A DNA stretch of 64,000 bases from Xyrauchen texanus. Taxonomy: Eukaryota > Chordata > Actinopteri > Cypriniformes > Catostomidae. The number at the start of each line of letters is the position of its first letter. Position 1 is the stretch's first letter. A program made the translations under genes and the position numbers. Below, piece by piece: positions 55,798-64,000 of this stretch. Location: contig NC_068316.1 of the NCBI RefSeq assembly GCF_025860055.1, positions 34,827,387 through 34,891,386 of the forward strand, read 5' to 3'. Under the pieces are notes generated by a model that worked only from the letters and a program-made list of their open reading frames with translations, was not told where the DNA came from and ran no database searches.

Positions 55798-56230
55798 GTC
55801 AAGTCAAGTGGTTTTTATTGTCTTTCAACCATATACAGTTAGTACAGTACACAGCGAAATGAGACAACGTTCCTCCAGGACCATGATGCTGCATAAATCA
55901 AGATAGGACAAACACACAACCACATGAGACTACACAGACTAAATAACATTTCTACATAAAGTGCACATGCAAACGTGCGCCAAAATAATGGGACAGTACA
56001 ATACATTACTAAAAGGAACAGGACAATAGGCACAGTGAGAGACAGTGCAGCGCCGACCAGTACACATTTGTAATTAAGTAGTGCAAAAAGATGACACTTT
56101 CTAAAATGCTAAATATAAACATAACATACTATGAAATAGTGTTCTATGGACATAACAGTGGTAGCAGCCAGGTATAAAGTAACAATGAATTAAAGTGCAA
56201 CTCTGACATGTGCAAAAGTTGGATGGTGTA
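55798..56230 (-). mobile_element. LINE 3' tail, 5'-truncated
   Basis: On the minus strand it ends ggttgaaagacaataaaaac followed by cacttgacttgact, a polyadenylation-like word and short-repeat tail of the L2/CR1 type. The upstream part is non-coding. It lies at the truncated end of the DIRS fragment. Confidence 0.7.
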
Positions 56231-56231
56231 C

Positions 56232-56232
<1 letters not shown>

Positions 56233-56290
<58 letters not shown>
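56233..56290. repeat. (GT)n microsatellite 1
   Basis: About 27 GT units, slightly interrupted at the right edge. Confidence 0.95.
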
Positions 56291-56292
<2 letters not shown>

Positions 56293-56564
56293 CGTGTATT
56301 TATCACTTTGTGGGGACCAAATGTCCCCATAAGGATAGTAAAACCCGAAATTTTTGACCTTGTGGGGACATTTTGTCGGTCCCCATGAGGAAAACAGCTT
56401 ATAAATCATACTAAATTATGTTTTTTGAAAATGTAAAAATGCAGAACGTTTTCTGTGAGGGTTAGGCTTAGGGGTAGGGTTAGGTTTAGGAGACAGATTA
56501 TAAAGTTTGTACAGTATAAAAACCATTATGTCTATGGAAAGTCCCCATAAAACATGGAAACACT

Positions 56565-56567
<3 letters not shown>
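56291..56567. repeat. Short dispersed fish repeat between two GT tracts
   Basis: Contains ctttgtggggaccaaatgtc, a diverged second copy (ccttgtggggacattttgtc) and a run of ttaggg-like words (ggggtagggttaggtttagg). About 277 bp, non-coding. It is flanked on both sides by (GT)n, which suggests it was mobilised into, or is commonly linked to, GT tracts. Confidence 0.6.

Positions 56568-56629
<62 letters not shown>
56568..56629. repeat. (GT)n microsatellite 2
   Basis: About 30 uninterrupted GT units. Confidence 0.95.
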
Positions 56630-56631
<2 letters not shown>

Positions 56632-57164
56632 CTGACAGCTTTGTAAACTAGAAAATACAACAACATTTAAACAAACAACTATTTACAAACTCTACAACAA
56701 ACACAAATCCATTTGTGGCAATAGAAGAACTTTTGTGAGTAAATGCAGTCCTGTAAACATGTCACTTAATCAGTTATTGGTAGACGGTTAGTTGTTTTCT
56801 TGAAATAAAAATCGGTAAAGTTAAGATCAGTTGGCATCCCAACAGAACACATTTTTGTTTTACATGTACAAGTGTCTGAGTGTGGGGTTTGAGCCAGGAA
56901 TGAGTCAATTAATACCAAAAATATTGGTGTCACGGTAAACTCAGTCTTTGCATTTGACTCAACGATACCATGAATGTAGTTTACGAGTTAGAATGTCTCA
57001 AGTGTGCATAACACAAGTCATTTTATTGTTTTTCAGTATGCTAGCACCCCAATTCTTTGTAATGTTTACAATTGAATTTGCATGAGATTTTATGATAACT
57101 GTGTACAGTATACTATAAAAAACTGAACTTTTGATTTTGCAAGTGATTTCAAAAATCTTTCTGT
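56630..57164. other. Unassigned sequence upstream of the provirus
   Basis: AT-rich; no repeat, gene or structure supported. The last four bases before the LTR (tctt, 57,165-57,168) form the left copy of the provirus target duplication. Confidence 0.5.
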
Positions 57165-57168
57165 TCTT

Positions 57169-57452
57169 TGTTGTGGCAAAAATTATTAACCAACCATTAT
57201 CACTGCGTAAGAGACACTCTGAATCAAACATTCTTTTAAAAGAATTTATTCTTGCAAGAAGGACCCAGTCATAACACAGGAGTTAATCTGTGCCATGAGT
57301 GAGATGCTGAAGGGGAGGGCTGACTTGTTTTTTTATACTCTTGCCCAAGGTCTCCCACAGAAGCAGATCCTCCCCCTCTGCATTCCTCAGACACAGGGGC
57401 ATTCCCTTGCAATGACTATCACTGATCAATGAGTATCAACATTTCTACAACA
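57169..57452 (-). repeat. 3' LTR of the provirus
   Basis: 284 bp, TG...CA on the minus strand (TGTTGTAGAAA ... TTGCCACAACA). It matches 63,539-63,823 over its full length with about ten differences. It contains the same TATA-like and polyadenylation words as the 5' LTR. Confidence 0.93.
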
Positions 57453-57467
57453 ATTCCCCGCTTTTTA
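57453..57467 (-). promoter_or_regulatory. Polypurine tract
   Basis: On the minus strand aaaaagcggggaat lies directly against the 3' LTR. This is where plus-strand DNA synthesis is primed in retroviruses. Confidence 0.85.
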
Positions 57468-58214
57468 TCATTCAAATTACTCAATCAAAATAATAAACTA
57501 TAAGACAAATTTTAAGTCATATCATCACACTTACACTCTTCTAGTGGTCGACCGATATTGTTTTTTTTTTACAGGCCGATGCCGATCTTTTGAAATCCGG
57601 GTCGGCCGATGGCCGATTAATGCTGCCGATTTATTTTGGCTGATATTTGGCCAATATGTGCTTGTTTTTAACCTCTTATTTGAACCTTTTATTTGAAAGA
57701 TAAAATTTAACACAAATAATTACTTAAGATAGACAAAATTTCTCAACAAATACATTTATTTAACACTTGACCAATCTGCACTTGTACACTTAAATTAAAA
57801 ATGGGGTCTGTTTCGGAGCACGCGCCGCCTTGGGAACGGTATCTCTTGCGCTGTTTTTATTATTAAACGTGTCCAGCAATTTAGCAACAGTAGCTAGACT
57901 GCATTTTACAACAATCACCGATCGCGCTGATTCTGACGTTAAGTTTGAGTAAGTTTACTGCACTTCTGACATAAAATCAGACCCTCAGTCACCTCAGTAT
58001 AAACAAGAAATAGTGTACAGATTAAGTAGGAAAAACACATCAATTTAACATTTTGGTTATGTCAGCAGGCTATAAAAATACAAAGAATACAAGTATAACA
58101 AAATCCCTCATTTCAAACCCTCTCCTTGTACGTCATCTCGTAACACGGGTGACCGCTGCTTATAACCCTCTTTACATATCAAAACATTCTCAGAAAGGGA
58201 AGACATACCTAATT
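57468..58214. repeat. Non-coding region between env and 3' LTR with an inserted fish repeat
   Basis: From about 57,540 the sequence tagtggtcgaccgatattg, aggccgatgccgatcttttg and tcggccgatggccgattaat belongs to a dispersed fish repeat unrelated to the provirus. Its far end is unclear, somewhere between 57,900 and 58,050. The remainder is AT-rich provirus sequence. Confidence 0.6.
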
Positions 58215-58988
58215 TTAACACATTTCACAGTAGCTCTCGCTACTTGTATCATCATATTTGTGTTCATCATCCTCTGGAGAGACATTTTTTGTCATTTTTA
58301 CCATTTGAACAGACACCCCTGCTTTAACCAGTCTCTGTACTGAGCTGGAAACACATGTTATGATGCATGGTAAACATAACAATATCAACAGTCCTATCAC
58401 CGCAATTGGTAACACAGTTTGAATCAGCCAATACCCCCATCCTCCCCAGAGATTCATAAGCCAAGTAACCCATGTACTCTCAACTGAACTCATGTGTTCA
58501 ATTACATTCGTGATGTTGTCGCTGTAATCTGGAATATTGAAACAACAAGACATCCCCAACATTTTGCAAACTCCCCCTTTCTCTGCAGTTAACATATCAA
58601 GAACCAACCTGCTTTGAATGACCGCATCTCTTAACTGTTTCATTTCATAATTTATCATTGTCAAAGCATTTACTGTGCTATTAGCTATTGCTAATACTGT
58701 CCATGCTAGCCCATTTATCTTATTAATTGTTACTGTTGTACCCACCCCTAAGAACAATGACCACCCCACATTTGCTCCAGGAGTCATCCACGGATCAGAT
58801 AATGTGTACCCTGCATAGTGCTTTGGCAAAATCTCAGGCAAGATTTCAACGTTTCTTTTTTCCCTTCCCACCCCAGGTGCCTTGTTTGGCAAATACACAG
58901 ATGTACCCACATTCATCAAAGCTGGGTAACAACACCCTGACCATTTATTTGGCATCTGATGAAATGCCCTGTTGCCACACACCCACAC
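58215..58988 (-). pseudogene. Retroviral env: end of surface subunit and transmembrane subunit
   Basis: Open frame of 257 codons on the minus strand. In order: end of the surface subunit, a furin-type cleavage site REKR (residues 42-45), a hydrophobic fusion-peptide-like stretch WSLFLGVGTTVTI (76-88), a heptad-rich segment, the CX6CC motif CKMLGMSCC (residues 141-149, 58,542-58,568), a membrane anchor (about 186-212) and a ~45-residue cytoplasmic tail. CX6CC, furin site and the upstream CXXC are typical of gamma-type envelopes, whose two subunits are joined by a disulfide. This part is intact, but it is separated from the rest of env by a frameshift near 58,950-59,000. Confidence 0.9.
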
Positions 58989-59443
58989 TGCTGCAGGTGA
59001 AGTTTCATGTGGCTTGCTGAATGGGCATGTGAAGTTGACTGTCGTTGATGACGGCTGTGCAGTTGTCCACTGTCCTGTCCTTCACGTTGACAGTCAGACC
59101 AACCTGCTTTCAACCGTCTCGCATTGTTCAGACAAATGCACACGTCACCCTGTGTCGCTGTCACTCTCAGAGGTGGAATCGCTATATCAGTGTGGTTATA
59201 TTGCTGCACGTGGTCGCAGTCGTCTGCAGGTCGCTTTGCTGGTGTCTTTCCTTTCTCCAGATCAATCACAGCTTTGAGCACATCAGTCATTTGATGTGGA
59301 ATCAGACACTTTGTTTCTTTTGCTGTCGCTAAAGTCAGTGGGACAGCTTTCCAAGCATGAGACATTTGCAGACAAAGCCAGCAGCTCGTTGATATCTCCA
59401 GTTCTTCCTTTTGCAGCATCGCCAGAGCACAGGCCTTGTTCCC
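58916..59443 (-). pseudogene. Retroviral env: C-terminal surface subunit with CXXC motif
   Basis: Minus-strand frame just after an in-frame stop (59,441-59,443) that separates it from the immunoglobulin-like part. It shows CWLC at 59,372-59,383, the CXXC isomerase motif of gamma-type surface subunits, then SHAWKAVPLTLATAK and a region rich in Cys and Asn. Same frame as the 59,803-59,444 frame upstream, so the stop is a single-codon break rather than a boundary between genes. It shifts frame before the transmembrane subunit. Confidence 0.8.
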
Positions 59444-60184
59444 TTAACAACTTATCATGGCCTTCTGCACTTCAGGATTCGCTTGACCTTTTCTCGTGTC
59501 TCCGTTTCCCATCCAAGTCATCTCTTCCTCTGTCTCTTGTTCAAGCTCAGGTGCCTCAAAAGGTTTTGTCATCGTTGTTGGAGCTGCTTCAACTACAATA
59601 ATGTCAATCGTCTCATACCAGTCAGTTCCTTCTTTATCCAGTCCGCAGTAGTACCTGCCTTGATCAGAAATTCTTACTTGTCCCAGCTCTACTCGCATTC
59701 CATCCCTGTTGCTGCTGAGTCTGTGGTTCGTTTGTACTCTGAATCTTTTGTCGTTCCCCTTTTGTAGTCGTAGTAGTACGTCTTCACATCGCCCCACTTG
59801 CATGGATCTCTGCAGACATAGAAAGGTGCATACTCTTCGCTGGATCCCTCACAGTTCAGACAGTTCCTTTGAAACGGGTTGCAGTTGAAAGTCACATTTG
59901 TTCCTTCCTGAATCGTGATGATTTCTCCTTCCAGGCCACGAGTTGGCTCCATGAACATAAATGCGCTTCTCTTGACACGTCGGATGGTATTGTTTTATCG
60001 CAGTTGTCTCAGTCCAGTTGGTGTGGTTTTCTGTTGATAACACTCTCAGGCCCTCTGTAAGGTGCAGTATTATCATACAAATTGTCACTGCAAGCAAAGT
60101 CATTATGCACATACTCTTACCCAGACCACACATTCCCGGCACTCTGAATGGGTGCCACGGTCTCGGACGCTCCATTTCTTCCAT
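59444..60184 (-). pseudogene. Retroviral env: signal anchor and immunoglobulin V-like surface domain
   Basis: Minus strand from the ATG at 60,184. A basic start is followed by a hydrophobic signal segment (IMTLLAVTICMIILHL, residues about 28-43), then a linker with an N-glycosylation site (NHTNWTET). The following frames (59,958-59,689 and 59,803-59,444) carry V-set immunoglobulin hallmarks: B-strand cysteine EGTNVTFNC, an extra Cys pair in FYVCRDPCKW as in CD300/pIgR-type domains, and the F-strand signature SDQGRYYCG (D-x-G-x-Y-x-C, 59,645-59,665) followed by a G-strand WYETIDIIVVE. An acidic linker follows. Two one-base-type frameshifts (near 59,950 and 59,770) and the stop at 59,441 break it. 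The placement between signal and CXXC makes it part of the surface subunit. Confidence 0.75.
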
Positions 60185-60552
60185 TTGCTAGATCAGTACT
60201 GCAGCCATGTGACCAGAATGTGTGAAGGAGTTTAGTCTTTGGAAGCACTCAGAGTCTTATCTGTTTTGCTGATTAACGGTGCCCAGCCAGATGCTGTTTC
60301 CACAACTGGGGCTGCCTGCCTCTTCCAGTCTCCTCCCTTCTTGTATCTGGCTCCTCTTAAACACACACAGCTAGAATGCAGGCGTCTGTTGTTAATATTC
60401 CTTGAATTATTTTCAGTTCGTACCTTTTCACGATGATTACTGCTTGTGACCACACGATGGGTCCACTCTGCACACAGGCCGTGTTATTCTCTGTGGTTGG
60501 CCTTGCTCTTCCACTGATAGTGGTACTCGGTGTTCAAACTTGATCTCGGCGT
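60185..60552 (-). mobile_element. Provirus pol-env junction, non-coding
   Basis: Between the pol stop (60,550-60,552) and the env start there are about 370 bp without a supported frame. In retroviruses with non-overlapping pol and env, this region would hold the env splice acceptor; I did not pin one down. Confidence 0.5.
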
Positions 60553-61446
60553 TTATTGACATTCACTCGGAACAATCTCTTCCTGTTGCTGATTCTCCTG
60601 CGATGTGGGCGGAACTTTCCTGCAATGGTTGGCATGAACCCACGTAGCTCTCTCTGCGACCTTCACTGACGTGTGAGTCGTTAGTAGCACTTGGAATGGT
60701 GCCAGCCACCTTTTTGCCTTCCAGCTCTTTCTCCTCAGGTCACGAATCACAACGAAATCACCAGGCCTGATTTTATGCAGGAAAGTTTCAGCAACCTTCC
60801 CCTGATCGGCTTTCACCTGAACACAAACATTGGACAACAGAGAAGACATTTCTCTGCAATAATTCAACATGTCATTCTCACACAGATCTGGTGATGGCAG
60901 CCTCTGTCTACCCCCCTCTATTCCCATGAATGGGGGTCTACCAAAATGTATTTCAAATGGACTTAAATTTGTTTTGACTCTTTTTCTTATTCTGGTGTAT
61001 ATCAACAGAATTGGGAGTGCTTTAACCCATGTGAGCCCAGTTTCCTCACAGTACTTAGCCAATTTGTTCTTGATTGTTTGATTCTCCCTCTCAATAGCGC
61101 CTCCACTGGCGGCATGGTAACTGCAGTGTGTTCTCATGTCAAGTCCCAAAAACTGACCCACCTGCTTTATTGCTTCATTGACAAAGTGTGTCCCATTGTC
61201 CGAGCTGATTTTTCTTGGAATTCCCCATCTCAGAACAATCTCGGTTAAAAGAGCTTTCGCTACAGCTGCCGAGTCTTGTTTCGAGGTTGGGAAGGCCTCA
61301 ACCCATTTGGACCACATGTCAACCATCACCAGGCAGTATTTCTGTTTCCCACAAGGGGTTAACTCGATGAAATCCATCATCAGATACTCAAAAGGCCCCC
61401 CTGATGGTGGTTGAGATACTATAGGTGTTTTTATCCCTCTTGCCAC
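60553..61446 (-). pseudogene. Retroviral integrase, catalytic and C-terminal domains
   Basis: Open frame of 297 codons, minus strand. Catalytic triad: Asp 25 (YLMMDFIEL), Asp 83 (KISSDNGTHF) and Glu 119 (GGAIERENQT), with 35 residues between the last two (D,D35E). The C-terminal domain has RPGDFVVIRDL and APFQVLLTTHTSVKV, typical of gamma-type integrases. It integrates viral DNA by strand transfer. The frame is continuous with the RNase H frame upstream except for one stop (see next entry). Confidence 0.92.
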
Positions 61447-62145
61447 GTTATGTGTGTTACAAATGACACATTTTTTTCAAAAATGTTCAGCAAATATCGT
61501 GAAACCCTTTGTAAACCATAATTCTTTCATTTGCGCAACCATCCCCACTTTTGATACATGGTCTAACCCATGTATCAACTTTCCATAATGAGGAAAGAAG
61601 TGTTTGGGTAAACAAGGCATGCCATCACAGCTCATCCACACATTCTCCTGAAAGCTACAGCCAGCTGCCTTCCACCGGTTTTTCTCCTCGCCTGTGGAAA
61701 AAGTTTGCATGCTCTGTAAACAAGAAGAAATGTTAAGGTTATTGTCAGATATCAAAGCACACGTAGTCTCTTTTGTTTCCATCGCTGCTGCGGCCTTCGC
61801 TGCCGCGTCTGCTCGTGCGTTTCCTGTTGAGACTGAACTGTTATCGTTAGTGTGTGCTGCGCATTTGCAAATCGCGACCTTGTCTGGTAAAAGAATGGCC
61901 TCCAAAAGCTCAGACACAAGAGATGCATTTAATATTGGACGACCATCTGACTTCAGAAATTTTCTGTGCTTCCATAAAGCACCAAAATCGTGTGTTACCC
62001 CAAAGGCATAACGCGAATCTGTGTAAATTGTCACACATTTGTCTGCCATAAGTTCATACATATGTGCGCTTATGCAAATGTGCATAAGTGCACATTTGTC
62101 TGCTTTCACGGCTTGCGCAATCTCAGGTCTCAGAAAAAAGTTCAT
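61447..62145 (-). pseudogene. Retroviral RNase H and integrase zinc-binding domain
   Basis: Minus-strand frame 62,145-61,477. RNase H blocks are CVTIYTDSRYAFGVTH (Asp block), LWKHRKFLKSDGRPI and CAAHTNDNSSVSTGNARAD (His and Asp blocks). The first Asp/Glu block region is damaged, and a short duplicated phrase (ADKC twice) precedes IYTDSRY. The integrase N-terminal domain follows: the histidine pair HGLDHVSKVGM is in this frame and the cysteine pair CVIC follows after an in-frame TGA at about 61,474-61,476. Nothing of protease or RT is present upstream. Confidence 0.85.
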
Positions 62146-62717
62146 TAAGGTCTCCTTCTCTGTCCGAGTCGGGAGAAGCTGCTTGTGGTGCTTGTCTTCT
62201 GGGCGGAGAGCTGTCGGGGTTCAGTTTAAGGGCTTTCAGCTCCGCCACAGGATAGTGATGATTATACGCCGGCAGCGCCGGCACAATCACCGTTGCATGT
62301 GGGGAAACACTAACATACTTTTCATTAGTCGGTTCTGGTGGTGCTGACACACAAACAGATCTTTCACACATTTTATTTTAGTTTTTTCCTTCACCTTTCA
62401 ATCCTACATGCTAATTCTTTCTGCATTTGCTTTTGTTCTCTTCTATCTGCTTCCTTAAGCCAACAGCCCACTGTCTGTTCACATTCTTTACACACATGTT
62501 GAACGCAGCCACAACAACCTCTTTGCGCCCCACTGCCCTGTTCCACTGATTCTCGCACCACTCTCAGTCTAGTCGTGCTCAGTGTTCCCTCCCTGGGGAA
62601 ATCATGGTATTTGATCAGTTTCTCTATGTCCTGCATACATTTCCTCCCATAGTTTTTTCTCATTTGACAGAAAACCGGTGTATCAAATTTGGCAAGCTTG
62701 CTTTGAGATTTCCCCAT
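62123..62717 (-). pseudogene. Retroviral gag, matrix part and proline-rich region
   Basis: The frame from 62,717 starts MGKSQSK, an N-myristoylation-type start (Met-Gly with Ser at position 4 to 6), and continues 108 codons with a Cys cluster (RGCCGCVQHVCKEC). A frameshift leads to 62,371-62,123 with PALPAYNHHYP, a P-rich late-domain-like stretch. The next sequence is RNase H, so capsid, nucleocapsid, protease and RT are missing (expected length of the lost part is several kb). Confidence 0.75.
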
Positions 62718-62719
62718 AC

Positions 62720-63515
62720 TGGCTGTTTCTGTTCCTCTGTGGATTTACCGTTCGACGCACATCTAATAATCTGTCGGACGTCTCCAACAGGTCTGATTTC
62801 TTAACCCAAGATCAGCTAAGGGTGCACTCCCTAGTGCTTTGTTAATTACGGTTTGCTCAAAATCTTTTTCTGGAGTACGTTCCAGCGCTCAGTATTTCAG
62901 CTAACCTAATTAAAAAAAAATTGCGAGAACTCAGTCTCTGTTTAGAAAACCTCTTGACCCGTTCCATTTTTGCGAGAACTCCGTCTCCGTCTCCGTAGGG
63001 GCAGTGGTGGCTCAGTATTTGAGGCTCAGGGTTACTGACCAGAAGGTTGGGGGTTCAAGCCTCAGCACCACCAAGATGCCACTGTTGGGCCCTTGAGCAA
63101 GGCACTTAACTCCAGGTTGCTTCGGGGGGGGATTGTCCCTGTAATAAGTGCACTGTAAGTCGCTTTGGATAAAAGCGTTTGCCAAATGCGTAAATGTAAA
63201 TGTAAATGTTTAGAAAACCTCTTGACCTGTCGTAGGTCTCAGTTTCTGCTCGAGAACCTCTTGTATTCGCACCACAGAAAACAGTCTCAGCCACTATGGT
63301 TCGCTCACTCTTATACCAAAAGAAAATAATTTAGTCGTCCCTTACCAGAGATATTTGGGTTGCCACGGGTTCGTTTTCATTTGATTCCAGTGGAGTTTCT
63401 CCTGCCCCTGATGCAGTCGGCCCCTCTCTCTTAAGCTTACGAGGTAGAGCTGGAACATCTCAGTCCAGGTGGCCAAACACCGTCCGCACTCAGGTCCAGA
63501 AGGCACTTCCAAGGA
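62720..63515 (-). mobile_element. Provirus leader
   Basis: Non-coding sequence between PBS and gag. The phrase tttagaaaacctcttgacc occurs at about 62,941 and again at 63,209, on either side of the SINE insertion, together with several gagaac(t)ccgtctc-type repeats. A packaging-signal function is expected for this region in retroviruses but nothing specific is visible. Confidence 0.5.
62998..63208 (+). mobile_element. V-SINE (tRNA-derived)
   Basis: Plus-oriented. Head ggggcagtggtggctcagta, B-box ggttcaagcctc, body gggcccttgagcaaggcact and the V-SINE conserved core cgctttggataaaagcgttt, ending in a repeated (taaatg)n tail. About 211 bp. It sits in the provirus leader; the phrase tttagaaaacctcttg on both sides belongs to a pre-existing leader repeat rather than a clear target duplication. 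Confidence 0.85.
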
Positions 63516-63535
63516 ATCCCACTATTCTGACACCA
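63516..63535 (-). promoter_or_regulatory. Primer binding site, tRNA-Leu type
   Basis: On the minus strand TGGTGTCAGAATAGTGGGAT begins three bases after the 5' LTR. It corresponds to the complement of a tRNA-Leu 3' end with one extra T in the middle. The tRNA assignment is from knowledge of PBS types. Confidence 0.75.
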
Positions 63536-63538
63536 AAT

Positions 63539-63823
63539 TGTTGTGGCAAAAATTATTAACCAACCATTATCACTGCGTAAGAGACACTCTGAATCAAACA
63601 GTCTTTTAAAATAATTTATTCTTGCAAGAAGGACCCAGTCATCACACAGGAGTTAATCTGTGCCATGAGTGAGACGCTGAAGGGGAGGGCTGACTTGTTT
63701 TTTTATACCTTTTGCCCAAGGTCTCCCACAGAAGCAGATCCTCCCCTTCTGCATTCCTCAGACACAGGGGCATTCCCTTGCAATATCTATCACTGATCAA
63801 TGAGTATCAAAATTTCTACAACA
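63539..63823 (-). repeat. 5' LTR of the provirus
   Basis: 285 bp, TG...CA on the minus strand. TATA-like element (tataaaaaaa, complement at about 63,700-63,707) and polyadenylation signal AATAAA (complement tttatt at 63,615-63,620) in the right order for U3-R-U5. About ten differences from the 3' LTR. Confidence 0.93.
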
Positions 63824-64000
63824 TCTTTTAAGTAATTATATTTCATTGTTGCCTGTATTACAGAGGGTAATATCTTAAAGAATAAATCTTTACCTTCATG
63901 GTTAACAACATTACATGGAGCACTTGATGGACAAAAAGAAAAACTTTTTTGTCTTTTACATTTGCTTGTGTTCTCTAAAGTAAAAATAGCCAGTAAATTT
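63824..64000. other. Flank of the provirus
   Basis: Begins with the right copy of the target duplication tctt. The rest is AT-rich, with nothing recognised. Confidence 0.6.

Larger units (their letters stand above)
57169..63823 (-). mobile_element. Endogenous retrovirus (defective provirus)
   Basis: Minus-oriented provirus of 6.65 kb with two LTRs, flanked by the 4-bp duplication tctt (57,165-57,168 and 63,824-63,827). Order on the minus strand is 5' LTR, PBS, leader with a SINE, gag start, RNase H, integrase, env, PPT, 3' LTR. A 4-bp duplication and the envelope type point to gamma/epsilon-like (class I) retroviruses. Most of gag, protease and reverse transcriptase are deleted, and env carries frameshifts, so the copy is not autonomous. 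LTRs differ at about ten of 285 positions, suggesting a moderately recent insertion. Confidence 0.92.

Noticed and set aside
56101..56409. Frame with a long TH repeat
   Set aside because: Translation of the (GT)n microsatellite.
56460..56500. Interstitial telomere repeat
   Set aside because: The ttaggg-like words are few and irregular and belong to the short dispersed repeat between the GT tracts.
59296..59767. Plus-strand frames of 101-118 codons opposite env
   Set aside because: They are antisense shadows of the minus-strand envelope frames, with no independent domain.

Overview
The window reads as teleost fish DNA, most probably cyprinid. It is built almost entirely from fish-type mobile elements: DIRS tyrosine-recombinase retrotransposons, L2/CR1-, L1- and I/Nimb-type LINEs, V-SINE and other tRNA-type SINEs, Tc1 and piggyBac-like DNA elements, and an endogenous retrovirus. 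There are also (ATT)n, (TA)n and (GT)n microsatellites. I found no intact host gene, no functional tRNA or rRNA gene and nothing prokaryotic. Every long coding stretch belongs to a mobile element and is broken. There is one 500-base assembly gap (41,739-42,238).

Layout. 1-10.5 kb and 39.5-54.6 kb are a mosaic of recurring modules: A (unclassified, about 1.5 kb), S (a ~120-bp tandem satellite), X, an (ATT)n run, Y and Z. They recur in the same order several times, including a ~3-kb direct duplication at a 6.2-kb offset and a 2.3-kb duplication joining 1-2,335 to 52,315-54,645. 10.5-18.8 kb holds two decayed minus-strand DIRS elements. The second is split by a CR1/L2-like LINE (16,021-18,404). 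18.8-39.5 kb is a nested region. 55-57 kb holds small fragments. 57,169-63,823 is a minus-strand endogenous retrovirus with paired LTRs, a 4-bp target duplication, PBS and PPT.

The main structural result is that 18.8-39.5 kb is best explained by one ~15.06-kb inversion with breakpoints near 19,853 and 34,916. Flipping that segment back at once joins (i) the two halves of an I/Nimb LINE in reading frame, (ii) the two halves of a ~6.1-kb DIRS element complete with terminal repeats and internal complementary region, and (iii) ORF1 (24-25 kb, minus) with ORF2 (36.9 kb onward, plus) of an L2-type LINE into which that DIRS had inserted. Inside the inverted segment lies an L1-type LINE. It carries an L2 3' tail, itself split by a 639-bp solo LTR with a 5-bp target duplication, and a 4.3-kb TIR transposon.

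Two elements merit biological follow-up. The TIR transposon (28,075-32,370) has ~250-bp inverted repeats and encodes a decayed ~1,000-codon protein with DDE-like motifs, an XPG/PIN-like nuclease signature and a cysteine-rich tail; I cannot place it in a superfamily with confidence. The retrovirus keeps a gamma-type envelope (CXXC, furin site, CX6CC, membrane anchor) whose surface subunit contains what looks like an immunoglobulin V-set domain of the CD300/pIgR kind. The same provirus has lost most of gag, all of protease and reverse transcriptase.
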